Source: Kondoa malvinella (taxonomy: Eukaryota > Basidiomycota > Agaricostilbomycetes > Agaricostilbales > Kondoaceae). Taken from it: a stretch of 64,000 bases of DNA. The DNA lies in contig BCIM01000002.1 in assembly GCA_039545315.1 (NCBI GenBank), forward strand, positions 213,369-277,368, given 5' to 3'. How positions within the stretch are numbered: the first letter of the stretch is position 1; every line of letters begins with the position of its first letter. The position numbers were made by a program, and so were the translations under genes. A model generated the notes under the pieces. The model did no database searches. It had not been told where the DNA came from and saw nothing but the letters and a program-made list of their open reading frames with translations. This document shows, piece by piece, positions 49,877 through 61,732 of this stretch.

Positions 49877-50118
49877 GTTGGCCGTCTCCGCCCAAAATCT
49901 TCTGGCGCACTCTGTCACCCGTAAGTGCTGGGCTGTCGCGCAAAGGCTTGCGTAGAGAATCCGCCGAATGCGACTGCCTGCCATCTCTGTCCTATGATGT
50001 CTGAATCTTTGATCGGCCGAAGCACTTGCGTGTATCTAGCTCCTTCATGGTTGTCTGCCCTGGCCTTCCTGCTGTTTTCTGCCTCTTTCATCCCACTCGT
50101 CTCGCTTTATTCAGAGCA

Positions 50119-50840
50119 ATGGTCGCTGTAGCGCTAGTTGGAGGCACAGGCTTGGTTGTCAGTTCTGCGTTAATAGGGTTATCACCTCTCAATCCCGCTG
50201 GTAGGGAGGTCATGTCCTGAGCAAGTTGCTCGTCAATCCTGCAATCTCCTCTGTACTGTCTATCACACGCCGGCTACCCAACACGACGGACTACAAGCTA
50301 TCTTGTATCTCGAATCCGGATACGAGTGTCTGGCCTTCCCTTCTATCATCCGCTTCTCCTCCACCAGAAATCCTCATATCCGCTTTAGGCACAACACGAG
50401 ATCAAGGTGCATCCGCGGCCCAAACAATCGATCGCGACCTCAATATTGCGCTCGCTAAAGCAGCCAAAGCGTCTGGTACGAAAATCTACGTCCTAGTCAC
50501 AGTCGCTGGAGCAGATTCGACCTCTTTCTTCGCCTATACGAAACGCAAAGGAGAGATAGAAGATGCTATTCGTCAACTCAATTTCGATACGACAATCTTT
50601 TTACGTCCAGGCTATATCGCGGGTCGACCTCAAAGTAGGGAATGGGCTGAAGCAGTGCTGGAAGGGGTTGCAAATGTTGGAAAACAGTATTGGAAGTCAA
50701 TGACTGATAAATGGCGTCAGTCTGCGGACACGATAGCGCAGGTGGCTGTTGATATGTCGCTGCGGGCGCTTGATGGTCAAGTGACAGGAAAGGTCGTGGT
50801 GCTGGAGCGTGGACAGATTGTAGAAGCTAAAGCGTCGTGA
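50119..50840 (+). CDS. FMP52: FMP52-like NAD(P)-binding protein
   Basis: Rossmann-fold protein of the Fmp52/TIP30 branch of extended SDRs, mitochondrial outer membrane associated in yeast. Exons 50119-50177 and 50222-50840 give 225 residues. The glycine motif is VALVGGTGLVVSSALIG, then KLLVNPAISSVLSITRRLPN across the intron. ISALGTTRDQGASAAQTIDR, YVLVTVAGADSTSFFAYTKRKGEIE (the YxxxK-like site) and TTIFLRPGYIAGRPQ follow. The donor used is a weak GTTATC; it is chosen because it alone joins the frames. Confidence 0.82.
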
Positions 50841-50934
50841 GAAGAGCTGCTCGTATCCACGCGCGAAGCGGTGCGAGTCTCTGTACATATTTATTAATCT
50901 AGCTTATAGTGAGCTTGAAGCCAACCATCAGATC

Positions 50935-52184
50935 CTACGCCTTTAAATCGACAGCTCGCAGGGTGTACAACTTTTGAGCACTTGGAAAGAAGTAATTGCT
51001 GATCCTGATGCCCTCGCCGGCTGCTGTTCCATGCAAGATCATTTGACTGGAATTACTTGCATCTTTCCGCAGGCGCTTAGGTATACGAAACAGCACAATT
51101 TGTGACACAGACCCACCTTGCACGATTGTCGTTAGCTTCTCTTGTTGAGAGCCCAAGATATCGAAAGCATAACGATGAGTCCCATCGCTGACTTTATAGT
51201 AGTACGGGCGATCTGAGGGCAACCGATCAGCGTGCGCTCATCAAGCTTACGTCGGTCCGACATACTGGTAACAAATTTTTGCCAATGTATCGGATTGTTG
51301 GGAAAGTACGGGGACAAGTAGCCGACAAAGAAGACGTATTCTGTCTGAACTTGAGCTGGGAGTATCCATTTCAATTTTGGTAATCCAGCTTTGGCGCAGA
51401 TTGGAGTGTCAGCTACATCGGGTAGTTCAGAGACGGCCGGCATACGTGTAAAATAGAGAGTCCCATTGGCCTTGCTTTTGAGCTCATGAGCAGTCTTCTC
51501 GGTTATCGCGTCTGGCAGAAAGAGTTGCAATGAGCTTTGATCGGACTAGGGCGAAATGGAATAATTTACGCTGACGAGGTTTATTGGCGGAGGGATTATA
51601 ATGCTGCCAGATGATATCCTCCAGAAAGTACGAGGGTTGGTAGTGCCTACGATTGCCTGTCAACAGCTAGTACCAATCGTTAGCGGTTCTACTGGACGAG
51701 GTAGTGTAGACATTACAGGCAACAAGTGGTCCGCCGCTCTAGCTGCTGATGGATCTCCGTAGGTCTCCTTCGTCTCGGTAAGGAAGCAGGTCAGGAAGAG
51801 CCCAAAGCCGAAAATGCGTGGCGCCGTTCGATCATATATCTGCTGTAGACCTTGCACAAGAGGATGCTGGCGATCAAGAGCTTGAGATACTCTCGCAGCT
51901 TTGGCGAGTACCACAGCCGCTTTCTGATAGTCCTCTGCACCTATAGTGGTATCTTTGACCTGACGGTTGTCATCCTCTGCGCAGTTATCTCGCCACGCCT
52001 TCCAGATCGTCTCAATCTTAGCGAGATCAGCGGCTATAGCGGCTGCAGCGGCTGCAGACAATATAGCAGATCGAGCGACTGAAGGGCCTTGAGGCGTCTG
52101 ACGAAGTCAAATCGATATCAATGAGAAGCTTGACCCTTTTAAAGCCATAGGACAGACCGAATGCGTTGGAGTAGGCGGAGTCAT
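50935..52184 (-). CDS. Unrecognised protein, about 320 residues
   Basis: The start at 52184 gives MTPPTPTHS, spliced (52158-52184 to 52097) to TPQGPSVARSAILSAAAAAA. A helical region follows (LAKIETIWKAWRDNCAEDD, VVLAKAARVSQALDRQHPL). Downstream exons give SYFLEDIIWQHYNPSANKPRQ-type sequence, GTLYFTRMPAVSELPDVADT, LKWILPAQVQTEYVFFVGYL and finally RPYYYKVSDGTHRYAFDILG, ending TLRAVDLKA at 50935. The junction between the first large exon and the SYFLED exon (near 51715) is uncertain. No family recognised and no signal peptide seen. Confidence 0.6.
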
Positions 52185-52978
52185 GATGCGAAGCGACAGA
52201 TGCGACTGATCAGACCAATAGGTATGTCACGAGAGGAAGAGAGAGACAATTCGAAGACAGCATCTTCGAAAGAATGACAGACAAAGGGCCGGTTAAGACA
52301 GCTGAGCGAGTAAGGTCGCCGACAGTTAGACATACGTCTGTAGCGCTATCTACGCATGTTGGCAGGGGGACCAAACAGGCAGAAACGATGTTTTCAAGGA
52401 ATGCGAAAGATTGACAGAACCTTGGGACCGACGGCCCGTTTGAGCTCTTCTGTCCAAAGCATGGTCCATTTGACGCTGTCGCTATAGAAGCATAACGTAT
52501 CAGAGCCTTGCTGCAACTGATATTCAAGAAGTGTTTTCGACATTTCTTCCGCGAGTTGGCATCATAGCCTGTGCGCTTTCGGAACATAGGCGACCAGCTC
52601 CAGCAGCATTGGCAGGCTTGTTTATTGCTGCGCTTGGCATCGGTCGTCAATTGGCAAGCGAGTATCTTCTACTTTGCACGTTGCTCCGAGCGTCCAAGCA
52701 CAATGTGTCAACACCGCTTTGGAGCGAGTTGTTCAGGCTATCCGCATACAGCAACTCTTCAGCCGCACTGGTCATTCAGCCGCTTCCACAAAGCCAAGTT
52801 CTTCTGATTTAAATTCGTCCACATTTGCTATGCCAATCGATATATACATTTGGGCGTGTGCCCGTGCTCAGGCCTTCTATGCTCCATGTGACTGACCGAA
52901 ATCTTGTTTGCATCTTTTCTTTTTTCCTTTCGTCTCCTCTGCTTTCGCCCATCTTTCCCTTCTACCCTCTATCGAGCA
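52185..52978. promoter_or_regulatory. Divergent region; CT-rich leader of the permease gene
   Basis: Upstream of the unrecognised gene (minus) and the permease (plus). From about 52904 to 52970 the plus strand is almost only C and T. A 49-codon minus-strand frame (52394-52543, MSKTLLEYQLQQGSDTLC) is protein-like but isolated; it could be a small gene or an extra exon. Otherwise nothing recognised. Confidence 0.45.
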
Positions 52979-55477
52979 ATGTCACACGGCGGCGCTGTTC
53001 TCTCTGATCTGGCTGCTGAGTATGTGCTACGATCGATGCACGAAACATCAGCTCACGCATCGACAGCCCTCACGGGAAGCACCCTGAGTATGCAGGACAT
53101 GATCCTGAAAAGCAGATTATCAACGAAGCTGCTGTTGGGGACCATGCTGTTGGTGCACATGGCAGAAGAGGTGTTATGGCTCCAGCTTGGAAAGGTATTC
53201 ATTTTGTCTTCAGATTCCAAACAGAGCTAATTTGAGGTTCCAAAGTCATGGACCGTCTAGAAAGGCATTTGGGAGTCGAAGCTCGGGGCATCGAGCGAGT
53301 TCCTGCGACCGACAGACATCATGTCAGAACTGTAGAGTAAGCCCGCTCGCGATCAACGATATAGTCTGACTGTTCTTCCGTTACAGCAATCTGTGGTTAT
53401 GGCTAGGGTAAGTCGGCAAGCTATCAAGCACGATACACGCTTACTTTGGTCTCAGTGCTAACTGCACAATGTGAGTGACTCGATCAAATGTAAAGCGAAC
53501 CTCTGACCTCGTCTCGCTAAAGTGTCACTTTCGCACTCGGCACTCTGGGCAGCTCGATCTGGGCAATGGGCTTTCGAGATGCTGCTCTGACCATCATATT
53601 CTTCAACTTGGCTTCTTCTCTCGTACCGGCATACTTTAGCACTTTCGGAAAGGCTACAGGCATGTCACTTGCGTTTGCCAAATTTACCTGGCTGATTATG
53701 GTACAGGCGTTCGAGCATTGGCATTCGGACGATTCACATTTGGTTTCTTTGGTGTTTAGTAAGTAATATCTCCCGATGACGAGTCAGTACCTGATCACCA
53801 AGCAGCCTTCCGACCATCTTCAACCTGATCGGATGCCTCGGTTGGTGTGTATCGAATTCTATCGCCGGTGGTCTGGTCTTGCGCGCAGCAACAACGAGCA
53901 ATCGTCTGCCAGTACGTTAAATAGCAGACGCGATTCCAATTCTGCTGACTCTTTCTCCAGCTTACCGCCGCCATCATTATACTGACCATTGGAACATTCA
54001 TCATTTCTTTCTTTGGCTACCGTATCGTACATTTATATGAGCGTTACAGCTGGGTAAGTCGGCTGTCTGTTATCTCATCTGTTCTGATTCGTAAACGCTC
54101 AATGCAGATCCCGGTCGCTATTATCTTCTTGATTGTGAGCAATAATTGAGCTGTAATGCAATTCAGCTCAACATATACAGGTCTTGGGGCAAAGCGCTCG
54201 ATTTATGGAAGCACAGCCTTGGGGTGCTGCTGGAGAAGCTGGTGCATCTTCTGTTTTATCTTTCGGTATGTACCGATCTCACTTGCGATCGATCAATGAT
54301 CTCAATGAGCTGAGCAGGTGCCGCCATCGTTGGTTTCTCGTTCGGCTGGCTGTCTATGGCTGGTGACTATACAGGTATGACTCATGATCGGTATAAGTAT
54401 GACTCTGCTAACCGCCCTGCTAACCGCAACGTAGTGAACATGCCTCAAGAAGCATCTAGCTTCAAGCTTTTCCTGTTCACTTATATCGGCCTCAATATTC
54501 CTATGATTTTATTGGAACTGCTTGGCGCTGCTGTCGGTGCGTTTGCACTTTCAGTTCAACAGATTTGAGCTGACCGTTTCTGCCAGTGACGACCTTCAAC
54601 TCCAAGCCTTCCTGGGGTGCTGCCTATGAATCGGAAAACATAGGTGGAATTCTCGGCAGCACTCTGGTTGGGCCTATGGGCGGCATCGGCTCCTTCTTCA
54701 TGATCGTCTTGGGACTATCAGTCGTAAGTGACCCTTTCGCACGATGTTGACCAGACTTGACCATCTTTCGTTGCCTATAGATTCAAAACAATATACCCAA
54801 CATATACTCCTTTGCCATGACTTTCCAAGTCTTACCCGGCATGCAAGCAATTCCGCGCCCGCTCATTATTCTGGCTGGATCGATCCTCTACTGCGCTTTG
54901 GCATGCGCTGGCCAGTCTTCCTTCGTAGAAGTCTGTATGTCTGGAGCCTATAGAGCCGAAAGATCGGACTTGCTAATGTTAACAGATGGAAATTTACTTC
55001 TCTTCTTGTCGTACTGGCTCGCTATGTTTGCCACTCTGATCTTGCTCGAGCATCTCGTCTTCCGGAAGGGCAAGTGGATCAATTATGATGTCGAGCGCTA
55101 TGATGTCGCTTCTACTCTACCGGTCGGAATAGCAGCTTTCGCTGGTATCTGTGCTGGGTACGAGGAATTATTGAACAATCACTGTCGCGTGCTGATCGGG
55201 CTGTCAGATGGGTCGGAGCTGTGCTAGGCATGGTTAGTTCGCACTTCCAACGCACTCGAGCGAGACTGATCCTCCTTCCTAAGTCGACGACTTTCTTCAT
55301 TGGTCCAATTGGCAAGCTCGTCGGCGACCCGGCTTACGGGACGTGGGTTTGCCATACTTCGAGCTCCGATTGTTGCTGACCGCAAACAGGGACTTTGGCT
55401 TCTTGCTAGCAATCGGCTTTTCCGCTGTCGTCTTCCTTCCTCTGCGATTCTTGGAAAAGAAGAAGTTTGGTCGCTAG
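52979..55477 (+). CDS. NCS1 purine-cytosine permease (Fcy2-like)
   Basis: Plasma-membrane proton symporter for cytosine and purines. About 18 exons. The cytosolic N-terminus contains the usual lead-in MDRLERHLGVEARGIERVP. Helix 1 begins NLWLWLGANCTIVTFALG, assembled over a 15-nt exon (53456-53470). Further motifs: GFRDAALTIIFFNLASSLVPA, TGVRALAFGRFTFGFFG, LPTIFNLIGCLGWCVSNSIA, WLSMAGDYTVNMPQEASS, GIGSFFMIVLGLSV, NNIPNIYSFAMTFQVL and LEHLVFRKGKW. It ends RFLEKKKFGR. The intron 53660-53706 needs a GC donor. Twelve hydrophobic segments fit the family. Confidence 0.93.
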
Positions 55478-55692
55478 CTTTTGGGATAAGAATACGAGTA
55501 GGGGATGGACGAACACGACGAAAGCATATACTTAATTGCAACACGAATACTATGATCACGAACACTTCGAGCGTTGGCTCATTTGCGTCAAAGTCTCAAG
55601 GCGAGACGCGAGACGGATGTGGCAAGAGAACGAATGAAGTTGCATAGTCACACCAGGACCTAATTACATCTTGGCAACGGCTGCCCAATCTC

Positions 55693-57021
55693 TACTGCAC
55701 CGGTCTAAGATCTCCAAGTTCAAAATCCCTCTCTTCCTCTTTGCTGGTATAGACTGAAGTGGCATGTTCCACAGTGATAGCGTTAGCAAACTGTTGCCTG
55801 GATAAGCAACACGCCGCATCAATCGAGAAAAGGAACTTACGCTATGGTCCTGCAGATCCATAGTCCTACGTGTGCTTCTGTCTTTCGTTCTTTGAGGACT
55901 GGATTGTTGTTGCCCGCCAGAAGTATGTACACCTCCGGTTTCCGATGATCGAGAAAAGAGCCAGACCATGAGTGTCAGCATATACATTTCCGCGCTGGTC
56001 AGAGTCAAAGACCAGACTGAGTGTTCGGTCAGCTATCTGATGCATCTCGCGTAGAAGAGATCGACTTACAGACCGATGGTGCCGTAAAGGACGATATGAG
56101 AAGTATGAGAAAGAGAATAGTGGTCAATCCACTACAGGCAGAAAGATCAGTAAAGCTGTAAGAGGACTGCAGATCGACCGACTTGGATGTGATGGTCAGA
56201 AGAACCAAGCGTTTCATCAGCCTACTAGACAGTCAGATCTCGCTTGAGCTTGAAATAAAAAGTGCCGTACATGCCAACGCCTTGGGGTGAGCCAAATTTT
56301 CTCGCCCGATACAACGCAAGAAGAGTCAAGCCACATAGGATAGCATCGATGCTGATCGCTGCGATCTGGATGTCGGTTCAGAAATTGTCAATCGATGGCA
56401 AAGTTTGTTGACTCACATAGGGTAGACGCAAGAAGATGAAGGATTCAAGACTGGCTCCGTTCGTCTGGAAGAGTGCTGGGTTGTTCGAGTTCAGCGCAAG
56501 AGCATGAGCGACCACTGTTGCGGCGAATGTAAAGGCAATCAAGACTCCGAGACAGATTGCGAGCCATAATTGTCGACCGAGCAGAATGTAAGATCTCCAA
56601 GCGTAGAAGCTATGATGCGATCAGCCTTGACCTGCACATGAGATGCTGAATCATACCCTTGAATCATGGCAGCTATAGTTGCGCCCACAATCACGTTGGT
56701 CACAAATACTGGCGACAACGCAAATACTCGGTCGATATTGCCAAAACCTTGTCCAAAGACATAGCTATATCAGATATCAGTAGCTGACCGTCTGACTTCT
56801 GTTATCTTTCGGACTCACAGTGTATCGGCAAAGGCAAGCAGAACATGAACACTAAGCAATGCAGCTCCAACGCGAACAGTAGTCTTTAGATAGGTTCGAT
56901 CTTTCGCAAAAGCATATCGAAGAGAGACCGTGACAAGACCGCTTCCGGTGCAGATGACCAAGAGGTTGCCGAGCAGATAAGGAATGGCAGTATAGAGCAC
57001 TTCACTATCGATAGTAGCCAT
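55693..57021 (-). CDS. DUF6534-type seven-helix membrane protein
   Basis: The start at 57021 (MATIDSEVLYTAIPYLLGN) leads into repeated hydrophobic segments: LLVICTGSGLVTVSLRYAF, VGAALLSVHVLLAFADTLY, VFVTNVIVGATIAAMIQGFY, AICLGVLIAFTFAATVVAHA, IAAISIDAILCGLTLLALY, and a last helix TSAEMYMLTLMVWLF. Seven helices, cytosolic Ser/Thr-rich tail, and the order match the basidiomycete-rich DUF6534 family of unknown function. The last exon, after GTAAGT at about 55841, reads SFANAITVEHATSVYTSK and stops at 55693. About six exons. No substrate or ligand can be proposed. Confidence 0.8.
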
Positions 57022-57646
57022 TTTGCTTGTTGTTGGAGGAAAAGAAGCGACCCAAGAGAAACCAAGCGGAACGGCATACACATCGACGCACGGACGCCCA
57101 TCGAGATTGCTTAGCGAAAAGAAGTGTCAGCGCTCGGGGACAATACGCCAACGCCTAAGTACGGCTGAATTTATGGCGCACGACCTCTTTGTATGCAGTC
57201 CGATGGCGATAAGAGCAGAAGGATAGCTGTTGTACAAATGTAAAGCGGTGCATGGAAAATGGTTAAAGTTTGCAAGAAGACCTGCGAAGGACAGAGCCTG
57301 ATAACGACTTTGGGGAATTAGCCGGAGCTTCAATACGAGACAATGCTTGCAGACAGAGCATAAATTGCAAGGAAGTGAGAAGCGCACGCTATAGTAGCGG
57401 TCACTGCGATATCAGCGCCTTGTTCCGGCGTCGATATCTCAAGCAACAGGCGACTGCAGTCTCTGTGTCACCGGAGCCGCGTTGTTAAGAGGTGTCTCTA
57501 GCCAGACTGGTATCCTCCAATGGCATCGCTAGGTATCCGCCGTATCTTGTCAAGAGGATAATTCTCGAGGCTCTCCTGGCATTCAACAGCCAGCTCCTAG
57601 CCATCATCTACTGCCACAGCACAATTAAATAGAAGCTGTCCACAAC
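57022..57646. other. Divergent intergenic region
   Basis: Between the starts of the DUF6534 gene (minus) and the NIF3 gene (plus). No gene, RNA or repeat recognised. Confidence 0.5.
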
Positions 57647-58616
57647 ATGGCTCTCATCAAAGCCGTTCAAGCTTCCTTCGAGCGCATCGCACCTCTCGCT
57701 CTAGCAGGCAATTGGGACAATACCGGTCTGCTTCTCTCTCCTCCAGCTCTCCCATCAACAGCCAGCAAGCGTACAGTCCTACTCACCATCGATCTAACGC
57801 TGGATGTCCTCTCTGCCGCTCCATCAGACACAGGCGTCATAGTTTCCTATCACCCGCCTATCTTTTCCGGTCTCAAGCGAATTAATGAAGATATTGCACT
57901 TCAGAAAACGCTCATGCTTTGTACTCAAAAAGGTATAGCTGTTTACTCTCCTCATTCGGCTTTGGATGGTTGCGTAGGCGGGATCAATGATTTCTTAGCG
58001 GATGGTTTAGGTGAAGGCAAAAAGAGGAGGTTGGTCACGCGTCATGTGGATGGTCAGGATGGTGCGGGTGAAGGAATGGTGCTTGATCTGCAGGAAGAGG
58101 TCAAAGTGGAAGAGCTTGTTGAGAGGGTCAAGTCGCATTTGGGCAGGAAGACCGGTATGCTGTCGCTCTATATGAGCTTCTCTTGCTCATATCGATCAAT
58201 AGTCATGCTGGCGAGATCGAAACGACCGACAATCAAAAGCATAGCTATTTGTGCCGGCAGTGGTAAGCGAGTCGACCTGGATCTAGCGCACTAGCTGATG
58301 AAGGGGCAGGCGCTTCTATGCTTAAAGATGTTGAAGCAGACGCTTGGCTAACAGGAGAGGCTTCGCATCATGAGCTTCTGGCAGCGACAGCTAGGGGTAT
58401 CAACATTATCCTGAGTGAGTCTCATCTCGTGTGTGTGCTCGCAAGGCTGATTCCCGGATAGCAAACCACTCAAACACCGAACGACCATTCCTGAAACACT
58501 TCGCTCCTCGCTTGGCCAAAGAATTGAATGCTGAAAGAGAAAACATCGGCACGGACAAAGAGAAATACAGTGTAGTCGTCAGCGACGTGGATAGAGATCC
58601 GCTAGAGTTCATCTAG
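57647..58616 (+). CDS. NIF3: NIF3 family protein (Ngg1-interacting factor 3)
   Basis: Four exons, the first 57647-58154. The N-terminus MALIKAVQASFERIAPLALAG and NWDNTGLLLSPP are typical. Metal-site residues are in SYHPPIFSGLKRI, YSPHSALDGCVGGIND and, after splicing, TNHSNTERPFLKHFAPRL. WLTGEASHHELLAATARGIN also matches. It ends DRDPLEFI. NIF3 proteins are conserved from bacteria to man with a dinuclear metal site, but their biochemical role is not firmly known. Confidence 0.92.
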
Positions 58617-58849
58617 AGCAGCAAGAAAACATAATGTACGGTGAGTCTCTAGTTGATGATGCAGAAGGAAGCTGAATGGCATGCATATGTAGATAGACAA
58701 ACAGACAATTGCATTGCATACTTTGCATACATCAGACCTTTACCTTCATTTTACAGCTTGGACTGTCTGATCGGTTGCGGATCAGTCCATCGCGGATCGC
58801 GACGCTGTTTACATGCAATCAGCTTGATCGCCATTTTCAAGCCGATGAT

Positions 58850-59960
58850 TTACCTCTGTGAAAGCAAGCTAAATACATCCTGAATCAGTCAGCGCCAAGT
58901 ACTACAGGCGATTGACTCACCAAGCCCTCGCCCATGTTCTTTCCGCTATACAACCTCTCGCAATACTCGCTCTTGACTGCCATCTTAACAGCTTCATTAT
59001 CGCCCACCCCGTCATAGAACGCATTGTTCATCGCTTCCTTTGTATATTGCACCGCGTCAGGCGAGCAAGCGATAATCTGTTTCGCCCAGTCCAAGGCAGT
59101 AGCTAAGACTTGATCTTTCGCTTGAACCCATGTTCAGCTTAGAAGCGTAAACGTGAGGAGCGACATACGGACTACGCTGTTGACTATATTGAAGCGGTCT
59201 TTAGCTTCGTTGGCTGGGATGGATCGACCTGTGAGTAGTGCTTCCGCTGCCAATTTGCTTCCGCATGCTCGCATGAGGCGAGTCATGCCGCCTGATATCG
59301 CTACGACGCCCTGTACCAGCTTTGAGTGGAAGAAGGAGCTGTAATAAGGGTAAGACAGACCCGCTTAGGCTCTGGGAAACCGATGACAGCGTGATCTGCC
59401 ATGACCACAATATCGCACTGTCTCTGTTTCAATAATGCAGACGCAGAGCACGAAGTTGACACACATTGACTGTCATCTCCGCTCCTCCGCCGAGAGCCGA
59501 GCCATTCAGAGCCCTGTCTGAGCATGAATCGACTGAAGCATCGTTATGCGCTCGACAAACGCAATGATCGGTTTGGCCATTCTCCTTAAAGCAAGTCCGC
59601 CAAAGCCTTTTGGATTCTCCGCCAGGGCCCAATCAACAGCTTCATTCGTCTTTGGTGCATTCGAGTGCTGTTTGTTCCAAGCTAATAAATCCGCTCCGGC
59701 GCAAAATATCTTGCCGTTGCCAGTGACGATGCTGACCCAGAGTGAAGGCTCAGTCTCGTACCAGTCAAGTATCTTGTTTAGATCCGCATCCATCTGCACT
59801 CTCAATCAGTTTTCACGTGACTTGATATAGCCGGCCAGAATGCAAGCACCTCTGGTGACATGGCATTAGCCTTTGTAGGCCTGTTGAGGGTGATAAGGAG
59901 CACATGAGGTGCTGGGAAGTCTACTAGGACAGCTTCAGATATCGCAAAGGGGAGCTTCAT
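58850..59960 (-). CDS. Enoyl-CoA hydratase/isomerase (crotonase) family protein
   Basis: The start at 59960 gives MKLPFAISEAVLVDFPAPH and LNRPTKANAMSPE, then MDADLNKILDWYETEPSLW across the first intron. Oxyanion-hole motifs are FCAGADLLAW and, after splicing, ALNGSALGGGAEMTVN. GFPEPKRGVVAISGGMTRL carries the catalytic-type region. The C-terminal helices include ALDWAKQIIACSPDAVQ and SEYCERLYSGKNMGEGL. The stop at 58850 follows a short tail DVFSLLSQR that is not typical of the family, so the last junction may be off. Fatty-acid or branched-chain breakdown is likely; the exact CoA substrate is open. Confidence 0.87.
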
Positions 59961-60197
59961 CGCTGCAAGTGAAAGAGCGGGGGCCCGGATTGGTCGCTCC
60001 AGAGCAATGTGAGATTGTGAGACTCACAATTTTGGCCATCCCATGCCAAATGTATCGACTGTGTGATTTTACAGGAGAGAGCGAGTCATCTCATGTAATA
60101 CCATAGAAACTAAACCGCTGTAAAATGCCACATATACGCTAGAAACAAAATGCTGGGAGTCTCCATTGACCATAAGCCTCATCTATTGCCGTTGCAT

Positions 60198-60663
60198 CTA
60201 CTGAGGAGGAACGTTGGCCACACAGAAAGTAGTGACAGGGATGGTGGCAGGGCAGGTGCCAGAACCATCAAGGCCATAGCTTGCAACGAAGTTGCCAGTA
60301 GAGGCATCATAGTTGCAGAGCAAAGTTACATCACCAGCGTCGGCAGCGGCCTGCGTGGCAGAATAGGAACAGTTGGTGACAGGGGCTCTGCATTGGCGTA
60401 GTCAACAAGACGATTCAAACTTCAAATCAGACTTGCTTACCGTCCGGAAGAGATGAGATTGCCAGAAGCAAAGTAGACACCGTTGTTGCGGCGAGGGCAT
60501 GCCTGGTAGCAGAATGTGCCAGTGGAAGGTGCTAGGTCGAGCTGAGCCTGGCATTGGCCAGAGCTGGATGAGTCTATTAGACTTCCGGTATCGCTCTAAG
60601 CCAGAGAAGCACAGTGAGATCGATAATACCGCTACCAGAGTCATNGCAAAAGATCCAGCTCAT
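60198..60663 (-). CDS. Cysteine-rich protein candidate, 5' end obscured by an ambiguous base
   Basis: Two exons are clear: 60441-60573 and 60198-60386. They read SGQCQAQLDLAPSTGTFCYQ, ACPRRNNGVYFASGNL, then APVTNCSYSATQAAADAGD, LLCNYDASTGNFVASYGLDG and FCVANVPPQ, with about seven cysteines in 107 residues. The composition suggests a secreted protein. The 5' exon is not resolved: 60636-60663 fits in phase but has an N at 60645 and no signal peptide. No family recognised. Confidence 0.6.
60645..60645. other. Ambiguous base (N)
   Basis: Single N in the assembly, within the probable first exon of the cysteine-rich gene. It may mark a collapsed gap, so the sequence on its two sides need not be truly adjacent. 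Confidence 0.95.
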
Positions 60664-61732
60664 CAAAGTAAAGCGAGGCACATCAAGGTCAAGTATGTGG
60701 ATGAGTCGGCACTCGAAGGCAAAAAGCAATAACAATAACAATGGGGAAAGCGAAGAAGAGGAAGACCAGCGGAACACGAGCGGAAGCAGGCCGGCAGCGC
60801 GCGGCAGATGAAAACAACAATCGTTGCAGCCGTTACACTTAGTCGCATAAGTACATGGGCTGCAGTCGGTTCATGAGTATCGTGCGTGCGTGCAATCCAG
60901 CATCGGCATTGCATCGTGCGCTCTTCAAGTTGTCTGTTTGGAACATACTTCAAGAGAGGAAAGGACCGAAGAGAGCAAATTACGGCGAGCGATGTCGCCA
61001 ACATCTGGTGTTTGCAAGACAGCGACTCTTGGACAGAAGTGCGTGTGCAGAATATTGGCCTGTGACATTCACACACGCTGATGACACGCTTTGCTCGCGA
61101 AAAATCTGGGTACGTACTGACGGTATGCAATCAACGAGACTCCAGACAAATGATATTGTGATCCCTAGCAGTTCTACTGTAACCGCCTGTGATTGCCTAG
61201 CCTCGCTTCATCGGCTTGCATTCGGGCATGATGACCCTGCGCAAACCATTCTCGGCGCGCTTGAACTGCGTTTCTTCAATAAGCTAATATAGGCGAAGGA
61301 GCAGATATCGATACCTCGTTTACCTTCCTCTTCATCCACATGTAATCTTCAGGCGGCAAAGCCATCATAATGGCATTGTTGACATGTCAACATGGCAACC
61401 GCGCCAAGATCGCCGAATGCTACATGCGCAATCTTCGGGCATCTGCTTCTGAGCTGACGGATTGGCAACGGAGCGCCGCCCTTAAGCAACTCGTGCCATC
61501 CCAAATCTTCAATTCCGGTGCTGAACAGTCGCGGTTGGCATAGGAAGATGGTGACACGTTCAGCATTGCGAAGCGACAAAGCTGCAATGCATTGCAGGAG
61601 CATTGAGCGAGTTCTAGCCGCACTGTACAGTATAGTGTCCGTCTTCTCCCTCATAGCACCCACATCACCTAAATACTGTAATGATGTACAATGAGCAGCC
61701 AAACCCGTTGTAAGGACAGGTCTGACTGACCT
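60664..61732. other. Stretch without supported gene, about 1.1 kb
   Basis: Open frames at 60855-61292 (plus, 145 codons) and 61349-61702 (minus, 117 codons) have no recognisable motif, and their peptides look random in composition. Poly-CAATAACAA-like bases near 60727 are a short low-complexity run. Confidence 0.4.

Noticed and set aside
50166..50184. Reverse complement matches 18 of 19 bases of the repeat unit near 13660 (GATAACCCTAATAACGCAG), with a telomere-like CCCTAA core
   Set aside because: With all-against-all comparison of 64 kb about one such match is expected by chance. It also overlaps coding sequence of FMP52, so no shared element is claimed.
60855..61292. Plus-strand open frame of 145 codons
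   Set aside because: Composition looks random, no motif, no CT-rich leader, no splice sites in keeping with neighbours.
61349..61702. Minus-strand open frame of 117 codons
   Set aside because: No recognisable motif. Cysteine and arginine content look like a chance frame.
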